Shown: positions 1 to 11,631, counted from the stretch's first letter. The stretch is 64,000 nt of DNA from Gautieria morchelliformis (GCA_015179125.1 WHVA01000272.1:1-64000), one strand, 5' to 3'. The notes: generated by a model not told the origin, from the letters alone. Translations and numbers: made by a program.

Positions 1-1455
1 TCAATGCCTAATATCATGCCACGGTTGAGTAAATGCTGCAGGGAGTTTTGTGAAATGTGCCCCATTTTCTGATGTATCTCCATGGCTGATGCGCATATAT
101 GCGCCTCAGCACTTGTGATTTGTAAGTCAAATCGATATAAGCCATTCAGCTTCGGTGCTTGCATCAATTTCCTGCCTTTACGATTGGAAATTGTGCATTT
201 TTGATTGGCTATTTGAGTTTTATAGCCTGCATCATCACACCGGCTGATCGAGATCAGGGTAACAGCCATTTTGGGTGCGTAGAACATATCCTTCAATGTG
301 ATGTTCACAGTCTTATCTCCAACTGTATTAGATAGCGCGAGTGAGCCTGAACCGAAGGCATCAAAAGTGCCTTTGTTGGCTGCACAAATTGTGCAAGGTT
401 GTGAGAATGGACTGTAATCCCTCAATAGATTCTTGTGAGGGGTCATATGCACAGTCATTCCAGTGTCGAGGATGACTACTGTCTCTGAGGATAGGCTACT
501 CAAATTAGAGTAGTCGAAGTTAGCGAAAGCAGCTGAGCTTTCACTCTCATTCTCCTCAGAAGATGCTTCGTCGGCAACATTCACCTTCGCTTTACCCTTC
601 TTCTTTTCGGCTTTAGCTTTCTTTTTCTGACATGGCCCCTGGCCTTCTTTACCACCTCCTTTAGCCCAGCAATTCTCAATAGCATGTCCAGGCTTGTGGC
701 AATTAGTGCATGCAGGCACCTTTGTGTCTTTCTGGCCCTTCTGCCCTTTCGTAGATGAACCAATAAATGCCTGCTCTTCTTGTGAAATATTGAGAGTCTT
801 TCTCCTGTCGTATCGAGCCTTTAGCACTCTGATAATATCATCAGGCACTAAGGGCATTCCACATTCTTCGAGCGACGTGGTAAGGGCATTCATAACTGCC
901 TCATAGGAGGGTGGAAGCGACGCGAGGATAATATCCGTGAACTCTCCTTCAGAAATTTTGGCTCCCATCTCATTTAGATGAGCATAGAGGTCTTGGGACT
1001 TGTCCAAGTGATCTCTCAAGTCCCCATCCTCAGGACACCCCATACTGCGAAGCTGTCTCTGTAGGTTGGTGAGGACCAATCTTGGGCTTTTTGGTCATCT
1101 CATTGACAAATGCATCCCAGACTTCTTTTGCTGTATTCTTCTTCTGTAGCATCAGAGCTAGAGACTCTGACACTGAGATGATTATTTGGGTCTTCACCTG
1201 TCCTTCTCTGGCAAGGTACTTCTCCAGCCTCTTCTCAGCCTTCTCAATCTGTGCTTCCTCAGAATCTGTTGGAATATGGCTTGGAGGTATGACTGGGGGA
1301 TCAGGAGGCCTTACTGCCTTCCCTTCTACATGCCTGAGTAGATTTTTGGACTCAAAATAATTTGTGAGAGTAGCTCGCCACAGAGGCCAATTACTTCCAT
1401 CTGTTGCAAGCCTCTCCACACCCAAAAGCTTCTGCGAACTGCCTGCGGGGCCCAT
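1..1455 (-). pseudogene. Ty1/Copia gag-protease fragment (copy 1)
   Basis: 5' part of a Copia polyprotein read from the minus strand, closely matching the complete element at 28541-33774 in the same order. It starts at the ATG within the primer-binding site (1453-1455), where the protein reads MGPAGSSQKL. It then has the gag region (WPLWRATLTNYF), a CCHC zinc knuckle of the CTNCHKPGHA type near 655-715, and the protease aspartate in VILDTG near 455-475. It runs off the window edge inside the pre-integrase region. An extra base near 1075-1080, compared with the complete copy, shifts the frame after residue ~127, so it is not functional as it stands. The zinc knuckle and protease coding remain readable in another frame. 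Family and order are certain; whether the rest of the element lies outside the window cannot be seen. Confidence 0.9.
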
Positions 1456-1461
1456 AACCCT

Positions 1462-1839
1462 TGTTAGCACTTCGGGTTAAGGCAGGGAAGGTTCTGTGGA
1501 ATTCTTAGAAAGCTAGAATCAAATTCACTCTCTCAGTGAATTTATTATCACTGAGAGAGGAGCATTATACTGTCTCAGAATGCATATACGTGCACCCGGC
1601 CCTTTAGCACTCATGAGCTCGCGTGTCGAAGTCATTTCAAACTCCGCTGGGTGGAGCCGGTTGTGAAAATAAAGAAAACAAAACAAAATAGAAAGATAAA
1701 GAGTGACCAGGAAATTTCGAAAATAATCAGGGAGGTGGATGCATGGTACAAGAACAATGTGAGAAAGAATGGGAACACCATACAATAAATCGAATATATT
1801 ATGCTTGATTTTGGTGCAGGATCATGTATGCACCCAACA
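1462..1839 (-). repeat. 5' LTR of Copia copy 1 with primer site
   Basis: The LTR reads TGTTGGGTGCAT...GCTAACA on the minus strand. It shares most of its length with the 482-bp LTRs at 28541 and 33293 but lacks an internal block of about 100 bp that contains a second copy of the CTCTCTCAGTGAATTTATT motif. The primer-binding site AGGGTTATGGGCCCC (about 1447-1461) follows directly. The partner LTR and target duplication lie outside the window. Confidence 0.85.
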
Positions 1840-3289
1840 GTATGTATATACTCCACATGAGCCCCATACAGTCTGGATGCACACGGGTATATGTGGATGT
1901 GCCTAAAGCTCCTAGGCTCGCCACGTGGCCAGCTGTCTGTCTGCGTGTAAGGCTGTGGGGCGGGCGGGCGTGTCAATGGAAGCACATCAAGGCCTTGCAA
2001 ATGACACAGGAGAAGGTAATGCGGAGAGAGGAATGCCCCGTTTGTGGGAGGTGTTGTAAAATGAGAAGGGGAGAGATTGGATGTGAGGACGGAAAGGGAG
2101 AGCCCAAGCTCCTGAGAGTGGGTGGTGGAAGCGGTGGAGGGGGAGCAACTCACTGTGCAGGCGCAAGGCTTCGAAGTAGGTTATCTTGAGGCAGCTGTGA
2201 CGGAGAGGACGCGTGCTCTGGCTTGGGTTGAGGAGGATGCTCCTGATCACGGTCACAATCGCGATCTCTGCGACCGATGAGATTGGTTATAAATCCTGAA
2301 AAACGGGTATTTCGCTGGATGGGAGTGAACAAGAGGGCAGGCAATTGGAAAAAATGACGCACATCAATTATAGACCATCTGCGGCTGCTGCAATCAGCTA
2401 TCCCAGTTGTGATCTCTGTATGAGTAACCGACTGTGGTGAAGAGGTGTGATACTCATGGTCATAAGAAAGGCAGGGGTGGAAGGTGGAGATACATGGACA
2501 GAGGGTAGTTTGGACATCTCATCCGGGCTCGATTGAGCTGCTTATGCAAGTGCGGGCTGGTCGAGGTGGAAACCATTTGGCCTCACCATCTCATCCTCGT
2601 CCTGGCCTGCATTGGGATTTAACGGGTCTGCCTGACCGTCCCCCCCTTGAAACTGACCATTACTATGGTGGAAGCTCCTTGTCGCTGTCATGTTACTCCC
2701 CACACCGACTTGGAGGACCGTACAGTCTTGATACACATAAACATCTGCAGACATCGTGTGCCAAAGTAAAGTCCCTATGCCTGTCGCGTGTCCGAGTCTG
2801 CCATCACGTCTTCAAACTTCGAGTCGTGGTACAGCTGCACTTGATGGCATCCTCACGTGATGTACCGTCTGCCACTGTAGCCTGTACTTCCAGCCCCGCA
2901 CTCGACTCATGCCTCATGACGCAACGATGCACCACCTGTGGTCCCGGTCTTGGTCTGACGACGGCCATGCACACCGAGCACTGGTGTGCATCCACCAGGG
3001 AGGGCTTGCGCCATTTGGGATAGTTTTTTGCATCAGTGCACCTGCCCTATGCCCCCCGCCCTAGGATCCAGAATTCCAGACGCACCATGAATGCCAGTTC
3101 TCGGCCGTGCATCACCACTGGCAGTGCGCAATGCGCAATATGCATGATTGCAGGACGGTTCCAATTACAGTAAGCCTGTAACAAAAACACAGATGCACGA
3201 GTCAACCAGGTGAGCGCCAATTAGCACTGCGGAGTTATTCTCTCCACCATCCGTAAGGACACAACAGTAGCGCATGCAGACCAACATAT
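1840..3289. other. No recognisable gene
   Basis: Short open frames exist on both strands (for example 2484-3023 plus and 2542-2754 minus) but none shows a domain, repeat relation or splice structure I can support. A Cys-rich stretch (ECPVCGRCCKM) around 2028-2065 on the plus strand could be a decayed CxxC motif. The region may hold remnants of the gene family seen at 28-34 kb; this is speculative. Confidence 0.4.
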
Positions 3290-4345
3290 CACTTCAGGTT
3301 GGGCCTGTCCATGGTTCCAGGAACGAGGCCCCAGAGGTGAGGTGCAGGACAGAGGTGGCAGCGGATGTCCTCGTCAAGGTTGAACACCCAGGTGACTGGT
3401 TCGACTCCGACAAGAAATTTAAGACATAGAGTTCCTGCCCCCAAAGTTTCGCTTGAGCAAACCAAATCTCATGCGGCAGATGTACTGCCACCTTTGATTT
3501 CCATCCAAAAGTTAACTTGACATGAGTGGGGTATATGCCCTCTGGCCACTCATCGCATGTCAGGCCCAGGTGCGATGGAATGAAATCATGTTCCTGAAGC
3601 TCTTCAAGTGTTTGTTTGAATAATCTATAGAATTGTTTGAACTTGAATGGATTATCTGCTTGAGGAACCTTCACAGGATGATGGTTGACATTTTCCTGCA
3701 GGTCACGAGCAATATCTGCCTTGAGTTCACCCAGGTTGTCATCAAAGTCAGTCTGTTCATTGTTTGACTCTGCTGAGCTGAATGCATCTGACTCCTCTGA
3801 GCTGGACTCATCAGATGGGTGGCCGGCACCTGTCTGCCTTCATGAGTGCTCAACAGGGTCACCTGACACACTAAGGTATCGAGCAAGTGTGTCAGGGTGC
3901 ACATCCTCAAAGTATTCCCGTCTAGATAGGCCATGCATTGTTTCTCCTAGAAACCGCAGGTCCTGCACAGGCCAAGCAATGTAAATAAACACATTTCAAT
4001 CTATCTTGACTATGCACTTACCAATGGGCTCTTGCCATGAGTTTTCTTCCCAGCAACAGGGTGGTGATTCCACTCCTCCTGAAATGCTGCACAGTCATTA
4101 TTAATCAAGGAAGTAAAAAGCTCATGTAAAAGCCACAAGTGTGATGGTCTGGAGACATCCAGACCATGCATCTGTTCAAGTTGGGTGAAAAATCCTCGCC
4201 ATCAGTGAGCAAACTGTGTTCCAACTTCTACCCATAGTCTTTCAATTTGTGTGTTTCTAGTAGAACTAAAATAACAATGTTAATTATGTAGCTGGATACT
4301 GGTTGGTCACATACGATCCCCATATAAATGGTGATGAGGCCTCCT
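3290..4345 (-). pseudogene. Integrase-core (rva_4-like) gene, C-terminal half
   Basis: On the minus strand the order is SSPFIWGSY, then an apparent intron (GTGACC...TTTTAG, about 4261-4312), then NTQIERLWVEVG, a TGA, WRGFFTQLEQMHGLD, PSHLWLLHELF, FQEEWNHHPVAGKK, DLRFLGETMHGLSR, an acidic Ser/Glu stretch, then HDFIPSHLGLTCDEWPEG and LPHEIWFAQAKLW. The WGS...NTxIERLW...HLWLLH order is what I know from the large fungal family of stand-alone integrase-core (rva_4-type) genes; this is recall, not a search. The N-terminal catalytic part is missing. The TGA at 4202-4204 sits where the pattern expects Arg before WRxFF, suggesting CGA to TGA. More introns or frameshifts separate the pieces. A dead copy is the likely state. 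Confidence 0.65.
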
Positions 4346-5244
4346 TCCTTTTTCACACTGGCAGAGTATGAGGCTCTTGGCATGCAAAACATTTACACCC
4401 TCGAGAAAGTGCGAACCCAGATCCAACACCACCACTTATGTGTTGCATTCCACTCTCCCAATATTATCCATGAGGAGAGACTCTGTGTGCAGAAGGATGC
4501 ATGTGGTGACGCATGGGAAGCTTCATGGTGGGGCAGATTTGCAAAACATTACTTACACTCTTGTTATGATATTCAAGTTACAACATTAATGACATCACCC
4601 AGATCTGAATCTAAAATATACTGACATCACTGAACCACACGATCCCCAAAATCCATGCCCGCGTCCATACACAGATACACAGAAATATCCCCGAATCCCC
4701 TGACTCGCATACACGCGACGCCGGACCAATACATTTCCACGCACGCGCACAGGGCACGCCAAGCCGATGTCATCATATTACATATGCTGATCCCATCAAT
4801 CTCGACCGAGGGACCGACCCGAGACACAGATCCCCGCTTAGGCACCAACTCAGTCGCGATCAAGACACGATACACATTCGATCGTCCCTGAGCGGCCTCG
4901 ACCGCAGCTCCACAATTTCTCTTATATATCACACACATGTCCCTCCACACCACCGCCTTATGCACTACAAACTCTTAGTATCACCTTGTACTATTCACTT
5001 GAGAGCTTGTCCCAGGCTCCACTCCACATCCCCCTATATCTTTGAGTTACGAATCGTACATATCGTATCGACGCCAAGTCTTTTCTAGTAGTCAAATAGT
5101 ACCAACAAATGTAACTACCTAAGAAGAAGAATAACAGTAGTTTCACCTCCCCACCGTCTCGAGATTCCCGACTGAAACCGTTCCCGTAGCATACGCAGCT
5201 CTCTCAACATTCAGACCTCTATTCGATTCAGTTTCTCCCGAAGC
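4346..5244. other. No recognisable gene
   Basis: Open frames such as 4328-4624 (plus) and 4627-4965 (minus) carry no motif I recognise. I see no repeat relation to the rest of the window. Confidence 0.35.
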
Positions 5245-5475
5245 TTGAATCAAATCTCTATACGAAAATTAAACGCATTTAGAGAAACTCTTATCAACTC
5301 TGACACACCAGCTACTCCCGAGGAGGCTCTTGCAGACCTGCTAAATGCAGTGATCCCACGAGTCAACCACCAGTGCCATCTGGACACTGTTGAATATGTG
5401 GACTCAAAAGGCGTGTTTAAAAAGGAACATGAATATATTGGATCAGCTATCAGAGAATTGACAACGTGGCAGTAG
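5245..5475 (+). CDS. Possible exon of unknown gene
   Basis: A 76-codon open frame with balanced, protein-like composition (LNAFRETLINSD, then PATPEEALADLLNAVIPR, then HEYIGSAIRELTTWQ and stop). It opens with a TTG codon rather than ATG, so if real it is an exon joined to an upstream exon, or a fragment. No domain is recognised and there is no second copy in the window. It lies just upstream of the repeat cluster at 5.66-6.64 kb. Confidence 0.25.
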   Translation: MNQISIRKLNAFRETLINSDTPATPEEALADLLNAVIPRVNHQCHLDTVEYVDSKGVFKKEHEYIGSAIRELTTWQ

Positions 5476-5699
5476 TGTTCTTGGTTTTCTACAGTCCTAG
5501 AGATTTGAAATGTTATCTCAAAATGCACATTACCGTTTGCCAGTGTATGCTTATGGAAAGTGAGACTTGCAAGCTGTTCTCACTCCAACTGAGCCCAGAG
5601 CGATGTAAGTCAGTTCTAATACCTAAGCCACAGAAACACCTTTAATGTCACATAGTTTATATTTATGTAAGTAGTAATGGCATGTTGGCCACTACTGAA

Positions 5700-5826
5700 C
5701 CACAGCTGACTGACGTGGGTCTTGGTTGACCTGCTGACCAAGAAAGCTTGTATGTTGGGCGCTACTGGACTGAGTCCAGCTGACTAATGTGGGTCTTGGT
5801 GAACCTGCTGACCAAGAAAGCTTGTC
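5700..5826. repeat. Direct repeat, about 77-bp unit, two copies
   Basis: Two adjacent degenerate copies share CTGACTxAxGTGGGTCTTGG, GACCTGCTGACC and AAGAAAGCTTGT. Each contains an internal inverted pair (TCTTGGT...ACCAAGA) that could fold. A third copy with the same leader (AAACACCTTTAxTGTCACAT) lies at about 6510-6640. Confidence 0.7.
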
Positions 5827-6220
5827 ACTGGAGGTATATAAAAGTTTTCTGGTCTGAAAAACTGTTCAAAAAACTGTAAATATATTCCAAATTCTTTTAG
5901 TGTTTTTAATGTATAAAAACTTTAACAAAATTTTGTGTTTTTGTTAGAATGTGTTTAGCAAGAAAATTGTAAAAAAAATTAAAGTTTTTTGCAGGGTCTT
6001 TTATGTGTTTTTATAAGTTTCTTTCTGAAAACACAAAGAAAGCCACAAAAAACCCTGCAAGAAACTTTGATTTTTTTACAATTTTCTTGCTCAACAAATT
6101 CTAATAAAAACACAAAATTTTCTTAATTTTTTTTACATAAAAAACACTAAAAATATTTGGAAAATCTTTACAGTTTTTGAACAGTTTTTCAGACAAGAAA
6201 ACTTTTCTATGCCTGCAGTG
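5826..6220. repeat. Foldback (long inverted repeat), MITE-like
   Basis: Two arms of roughly 170 bp (about 5826-6005 and 6040-6220) are near-complementary. Left landmarks CACTGGAGG, AAAAGTTTTCTGG, AAAACTGTTCAAAA, AATTTTGTGTTTTT, AGCAAGAAAATTGT and TTGCAGGGT recur in the same order in the reverse complement of the right arm. Only a short spacer separates them, so a single strand would form one long hairpin. It is AT-rich and has no coding potential. It is flanked on both sides by the 77-bp repeat family, suggesting one composite non-autonomous element. No target duplication was identified. Confidence 0.75.
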
Positions 6221-6509
6221 TGTATGCATAAACCAAGACTTTTTTTTTCAAGATACTATATGAACATTGATACATATGCATCCAAAGCCCTAGAGAAATA
6301 TTAGTTCAGGCTTTCTTTATACAGAGATCAGCATGCAAGTCATAGGACAAGACATACTGATATGGGTGTGTCATAATCTGCAGATCAGATAGCAGCATGT
6401 CACCACCTATCAAAGCAAAACCCTAATGAGCATATATGATGACAATCTGCATGTGCAAATTATAAGTACCTTGGACATCTGATACAAATGCCTAGACCCC
6501 ACTGCCCAG

Positions 6510-6640
6510 AAACACCTTTATTGTCACATATTTTATGTTTAAATAGTAATGCACATTGGGCACTACCGAACCAAGTCCAGCTGACTAACACAGGTCTTGG
6601 TCGACCTGCTGACCAAGAAAGCTTGTACATTGGGTACTAA
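6510..6640. repeat. Third copy of the 5.7-kb direct repeat
   Basis: Matches the leader and core of the repeat at 5630-5826 (AAACACCTTTATTGTCACAT, GTCCAGCTGACTAAC, GGTCGACCTGCTGACC, AAGAAAGCTTGT). With the foldback between them, the copies form the outer ends of a 1-kb repeat block. Confidence 0.65.
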
Positions 6641-6659
6641 GCACTATACCAAACATAGC

Positions 6660-8345
6660 CAAATGTGAGGAACTTGCCTTCAAACATGAAGTGAAATGCA
6701 AACTGATATGCCACTGGTAGGGCAGTGTTAGAATAAATGGCATAAATCAATTCCATTGTGTTCTATTGGTTTAAGACGTAGCTAATGATTCTGCTAACTG
6801 GATAACACTTGACTCAAGCTGGGGAATTGGTCTAGAAACCAATGCACCGCACCAGCATTGGTGCCTGCCTCAGAAAGCAGGCGCCTGAGCGCCGAGTTAG
6901 AAGATAAAATACTACAGGACCTAGAAGTCTGTATGGAGACCTCAGACATGATGGGAATCACAGAATATAGACCCATTGATGGACGTGCCAAGTGGATACC
7001 TCAGGAGAGAGGTACAGAGGTGGCAATTGCCTTGCCAAGTGTGCTGTATGCATGCAGCACAAGACACATAAAGATTTATTTTCTACTCAATCCCCCTGAC
7101 TAGTCCCACTGATTACAAGCTATTTCTCATGTAGACAGGGTCTTTGTACATCATTCTCACGTTCCCGCTTGGATAGTGATCAGTGGATCACTCCTATTCC
7201 TGCTCCACAGCTGAATGCAGTCTGTGGAGCATTTCCCATATCAAAACTCACTACCTCAACCCATTTTCCTACTATTTTGAATCCTAGTAGTTACTGAGAT
7301 TTTAGTATAAATAGCTACCACAAAACTGTACAATAGAACCAGTCAATTATAGGTTGCACTCACCAGACAGTCTGCATGTGTGTTTGATCACTGCAGGTCT
7401 TGTTTCCCAGCAGGTTTCTCTGTTTCCTCGTCTAGGGTTTACTATTACTATCTACTCTCTATCACTCCAGAAGCAAGAACTTCTGAGTTCTCGTTCGCTT
7501 CCTTGACAACATCCTCTCATCGGTCCTTTGATTTGTCAGCAGGGAACCAGCTACCCTGCTTAGTCATTCTATTCCTGGTCAAGTCCACCAACATGATTTG
7601 TCAGCAGGGATTCAACGACCCTGCTTAGTCAGCCTGAGCATATTGCATACAAGGCAGCCCAAACTCCCTGAGCAATCAGAACCTCATTCATTCTGATTAA
7701 TCTAATAGAATTCACAACAGGCAGCGACTCTGCACCCACTCAGCCAGAAACATTCAGTTTGCACCCCATCAGGTCTAAAGGTAAGTCCCTAATATAGTCT
7801 ATCTTACCATCCATGCAGCACCACTTACCAGTAAACAGTTCAAGAGGAAAATAGTTTTACCATGAAACAAAAAAAAAAAACCCACTTTACCTCCTTACTT
7901 ATCAGGTTCACCATTTACCAATGAACAAATCAGGAGGAAACACTTACCTTGCCACTCACCTAACAGAAATGCTTCTGCAAGGCTTACATGAGAGCTGAAC
8001 AAAGCACAAGGAGTGAGAAGCACCTTCAAACATGAGGCAAGATACAAACTGATATGACACTGGTAGGGTGGCAACTCCGCACGCACTCAGCCAGCAACAT
8101 TCAGTTTGTACCCCCTCACATCTAAAGGTAACTGAGTCTAGCTGACTAGCGTGGGTCACAGCCAAATGTGAGGAACTTGCCTTCAAACATGAAGTGAACT
8201 GCAAACTGATATGCCACTGGTAGGGCAGCGACTCTGCACGCACTCAGCCAGCAGCATTCAGTTTGCACCCCCTCACGTCTAAAGGTAAGTCCTACTATCT
8301 TACCATCCATTTATATGCAGCACTGCTTACCAGTAAACTTGCTTG
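6660..8345. repeat. Dispersed direct repeats
   Basis: A unit containing CTTCAAACATGA, CAAACTGATATG, CACTGGTAGGG, CACTCAGCCAG, ATTCAGTTTGCACCCC and CTAAAGGTAAGTC occurs, wholly or partly, at about 6675-6725, 7720-7790, 8025-8130 and 8165-8290. A sub-unit with TTACCATCCAT and CACTxCTTACCAGTAAAC recurs at 7803-7840 and 8300-8338. No open frame in the stretch is convincing. An AGGTAAGT sequence at each unit end resembles a splice donor, so these may be duplicated pieces of an intron-containing sequence. Confidence 0.6.
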
Positions 8346-8610
8346 GTAAGCAGGGATTCCATGTACCTGCTTAGTAATAATATGCAACACAGTTTCGTCT
8401 CTTTGCCTTTACTTCCCTTCAGTCTCTGTCCATTTATCAGCTTAGAAAAACACCCTTGAACCTGAACAACAGATAGCAAGGTAATTGTCAGTGACTGGGG
8501 CCTGATCTTGCATGGCATGACCATGTATATATGCTAGTAGATCAACAAAGTTGATATGTCAAATTGTCAAATTGTGGCAGAACCCTTTGTTTGTTCTTGT
8601 GAGCGGTGCC

Positions 8611-8815
8611 GCAAGGTGGCAGCATCAAGTGGCGTCATGGGTGTGTTTGAGGTGGTGCATGTGTGGTGGCAGGGTCGAGCAGCGTCGTGCAAGGGGGCAT
8701 GCAGTGGGGCGTGGAGGTGGCAGCATAGAGTGGCGTCATGCAAGGGGGCGTGCCATGGCACATGTGTGGTGGCACGTGGAGGTGGCAGGGTCGAGCGGTG
8801 TCATGGGTGCGTGCG
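8611..8815 (+). repeat. Degenerate GTGGCAG minisatellite
   Basis: Roughly four imperfect units of about 50 bp share GGTGGCAG, a TCGAG/TAGAG variant, GGCGTCATG and GGGGGCGTG/CATG. The open frames here in all three plus frames, and one on the minus strand, are products of the repeat. Confidence 0.65.
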
Positions 8816-8892
8816 AGGGGTGTGTGGCTTATGATCCATGGGGACGTTAGTATAAGGGCAACCTAGCCAGATGCTCTACACTCAAGCGGTGA

Positions 8893-8998
8893 ACTGGCGA
8901 AGGGGGATCCAAAGTAAGATAGAGAACTATATACAGGACACAGACATACCTGGCGAAGGGGGATCCAAAGAGAAAACTCTAAGGAACCCCTTCGCCAC
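8893..8998. repeat. Direct repeat with inverted partner
   Basis: TGGCGAAGGGGGATCCAAAG occurs twice, at about 8894-8914 and 8951-8970. The inverted CCCCTTCGCCA follows at about 8986-8996. The arrangement resembles the terminal part of a small mobile element or LTR, but I could not find its other end. Confidence 0.45.
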
Positions 8999-9274
8999 CT
9001 AACTACGACTATAAGTAAACTCGGGCATGCTAGCCCGATCACCGAATGCCTGAGTTACATAAGCAATCACGCCAGCGATAACAGGGCTGGACAGATAAGG
9101 AAGGAATGATGTCGGAAGGGGCCGGAACAGGAAGGGAAATAAACGGAACACAAGACAGAAGGATGCCGAAGGCTAGGAGAAGTTCAGGGGCCACCAACAA
9201 CACGCATGCGATAATGCACACTGCGATAAAGCATGTGATTGGTGTTCCCTTGACAGTTAAGGAGGGCAGGCCCA

Positions 9275-9766
9275 TCAATGATGAGGCTCCATCTCAAGAG
9301 TATTGGATAATCCATCTTTAGTAGGTTTGGAAGGCGGAGACTTTGTCAAGTTATGGGGAGCCCCTGATGATCGAAGATCATCCCCGCTTGTCGGCCGTTT
9401 GTCCTTCTCTTCCCTTTCTCTAGCCTTATGATTATCCTTCACCCTTTTACGATCGTGCCCCTTGTCATGCTCTTCCTTGCAGAACTTCAGGTCTGACTTC
9501 TTATGAATGAGACCAGCAGCTTCAAGAGCGGTGGTCACGTGTTGCACGATGCAGACACTTGCTGAGCATGGTTTAGTGCCGTGGCCTTTGCTATTTTGAC
9601 TACTCAGAGAACCAATGCTGGAGCATTGATGAAGCTCCGTTTGTGAAGGGGTAGGTAGGAGAGTAGTGGTGAGAGTAGTATATGAGAGGTCTTGAGGCGG
9701 CGTGATGGGCGGCTTTGAATCAGGGATAGTATCAGGGGTACGATTCCAACATCTGGAGTAGGACAT
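9275..9766 (-). CDS. Hypothetical charged protein
   Basis: An ATG-initiated 163-codon frame (MSYSRCWNRTPDTIPDSK). The N-terminal half is Ser/Thr/Pro-rich; a Cys/His-containing middle (CSASVCIVQHV) is followed by a strongly charged Lys/Glu/Asp/Arg segment (EEHDKGHDRKRVKDNHKARE). No family is recognised. An upstream Ser-rich stretch in another frame (9604-9852) could be a preceding exon or a frameshifted N-terminus. It points away from the gene at 10151, with about 300-380 bp between them. The composition suggests real coding history; whether it is intact is unclear. Confidence 0.35.
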   Translation of the reverse strand: MSYSRCWNRTPDTIPDSKPPITPPQDLSYTTLTTTLLPTPSQTELHQCSSIGSLSSQNSKGHGTKPCSASVCIVQHVTTALEAAGLIHKKSDLKFCKEEHDKGHDRKRVKDNHKAREREEKDKRPTSGDDLRSSGAPHNLTKSPPSKPTKDGLSNTLEMEPHH

Positions 9767-10059
9767 AATTCAGCTGATGATGAGTGTGCCGGGGACTCTT
9801 TCAGTGCTCCTGCATACAGACCAGATTCCGAAGATTCAGAGGATCCATGCAACGATCTGCTGATTACTCTGCTGTTGCAGCTGGAAGAATGATGACGAAA
9901 AGAGTTTAATTCAGTTTACCATGTTTTAGCAGATTTTTTAGCAGATTTTTAGTGGAAATTTCCATGATAGGTCATGGAATTGGGGTCATTAGGGCATGGG
10001 TCCATACAAGTGGTAAGAAATTTTCAGCACAATCACAAACAAAGGAGTGCACCACCACC

Positions 10060-10150
10060 CACTACATAAAATAACACCAGTTTCCGCCTTCCACCTTCCT
10101 TCCACCTTCCACATTCCCCATACCCATCTCAACCTTCACCTTTTCAACAT
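10060..10150 (+). promoter_or_regulatory. Pyrimidine-rich leader upstream of 10151 gene
   Basis: A CT-rich tract (CCTTCCACCTTCCTTCCACC and neighbours) runs to the ATG, preceded by a TATA-like CATAAAAT at about 10065. CT-rich leaders just upstream of the start codon are typical of filamentous fungal promoters. Confidence 0.4.
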
Positions 10151-11295
10151 ATGGTTGCCCCTTCACGAGTCTGTGGATGGCATGATAGTGGTGATGAGAG
10201 CATTCAATGTGACTGTCCAAAGTATGCCGCTCGTCCTGGCCAGAGCCCCAATACAGCTGTTAGGTGCCGGGAGTGTGGCCATTACAGGAGCTGGCATGAT
10301 GGCTCTGACGAGGATACTGAAATTGAGCCTATTGTCGAGGACATTATGAAAAAGTGCCAAGCTGAAATTGGAACACTGCCGAAGGCCAGGGCGACGAAGG
10401 TTGAGGCTACAAATGAAGCCTTGAGTGGACTGAAGAAAGACATTGAGCGGACTAAATCTGTGGTATTGACGGTATTCACATCAGCCTACATTTACTGTCA
10501 CCAGATAGTTTACTTGCCTTTTAAACAGAGAACCACATGGCATAGGAAGAGAGGACGTCCTGTGGATAAGGTAGAGAAGCAGATCCATCTTCGATCAGTG
10601 GCAATGATGATGAGTTATCTCTGTTCAATGATGAAAATTGCGATGTTATGTAATGAAACAACTTACCAAGGGCGATGACCTGATTAATAATGTTACACCT
10701 GATGGTGATCATGAGGACCAATTAGAATCTTGGGGGCTCACTGTGACTGCACATGAACAGGGTGACTATTGGTTCCAGACTGAATGGAGCAATAAGAGAA
10801 TCAATGAATCGGTGCAGGAAATATTGCCTCAGGTGTTCAAATGGCTGGATGCTTGATATGGTGTCCCTGAAGAACCAGAACGACACTGGCACCTTCTCAA
10901 GAGTTACAGGAACTGGCTGAAGAAAGACTGTGCAGCACCTAATGGGTTGGATATGGAACATGTTAAGGGCACTGCCGGTAAGCCCTGGTCAGAATACAAG
11001 ATATACATTGGTCAGTTTTGCTTTTGTGGATATATAACATTACACTTACGAGTATCCAGCAACTCGAATGCGTATTCCAAAACAGGCCTATGAGATGGCA
11101 TGGGATATATCAAGGATTAATGAATGTTTGACCACCAGTGGATCTGATTCTGAGTCCGAGTATGCAGACAATGACAAAGGGAAACGTAATATGAAAGGGA
11201 AAGGTACCTATTCTTATAGGTCCTGGTGCATGGCAGCTGATAGTGAGACTGATAGCTTCTGCAATTCCACATGTTCAAAAGCGATCTATCGGTGA
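10151..11295 (+). pseudogene. Decayed Cys/His-rich gene of an agaricomycete family
   Basis: Starts at an ATG after a CT-rich leader (MVAPSRVCGWHDSGDESIQC). The first exon has a Cys/His module: CGWHD, CDCPKYAARPGQ, then VRCRECGHYRSWHDG, followed by a charged helix (about residues 55-110). A likely intron begins at GTATTG near 10461. Downstream, in shifting frames, come RHKRGRP-like basic residues, WSNKRINESVQEIL, FPxVFKWLD-like LPQVFKWLDA, a TGA (10854-10856), YGVPEEPERHWHLLKSYR, KPWSEYKIYI, then ATRMRIPKQAYEMAWD and a Ser/Asp-rich tail. The order matches a large set of uncharacterised agaricomycete proteins I remember; function is unknown. The TGA stands where that pattern has Arg, so it is probably CGA deaminated. 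Ends just before Gypsy A copy 1. Confidence 0.5.
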
Positions 11296-11631
11296 GTAGT
11301 CCAGTGCAGCCTGCCCCTCAGACTGATAACATGAAGCAATCAAGAAAAATCAGGGCTTGACAAAGAAGTGAGAAAGAAGAAGAAGGGAAAATACATCAGT
11401 ATCTACCATATTTGTCTTCCTTAGATGTTAGACTGTTCAAAGTCTACAATAAATAGAGCTTGCTGATATTTTCAGCGGCTCAGGAAGTGACGAGAAGAGC
11501 ACTAAAGAACCCTGGTCACGAGGTATGTACTTACTATTAGTCTATTACTCAAGTGTCTCAAATGTATTAATTATGATGTGGTTTTAAGAGAGCTCAGCCT
11601 CACTGATATTGGATTGGCCGTCAAAGCCTTT

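Noticed and set aside
2484-3023. 179-codon plus-strand frame
   Set aside because: Starts with ATG but has no domain or plausible composition, and overlapping minus frames are equally open. No splice sites or homology by eye.
8551-8850. Overlapping plus-strand frames and a minus frame
   Set aside because: All are products of the GTGGCAG minisatellite, which is open in several frames at once.
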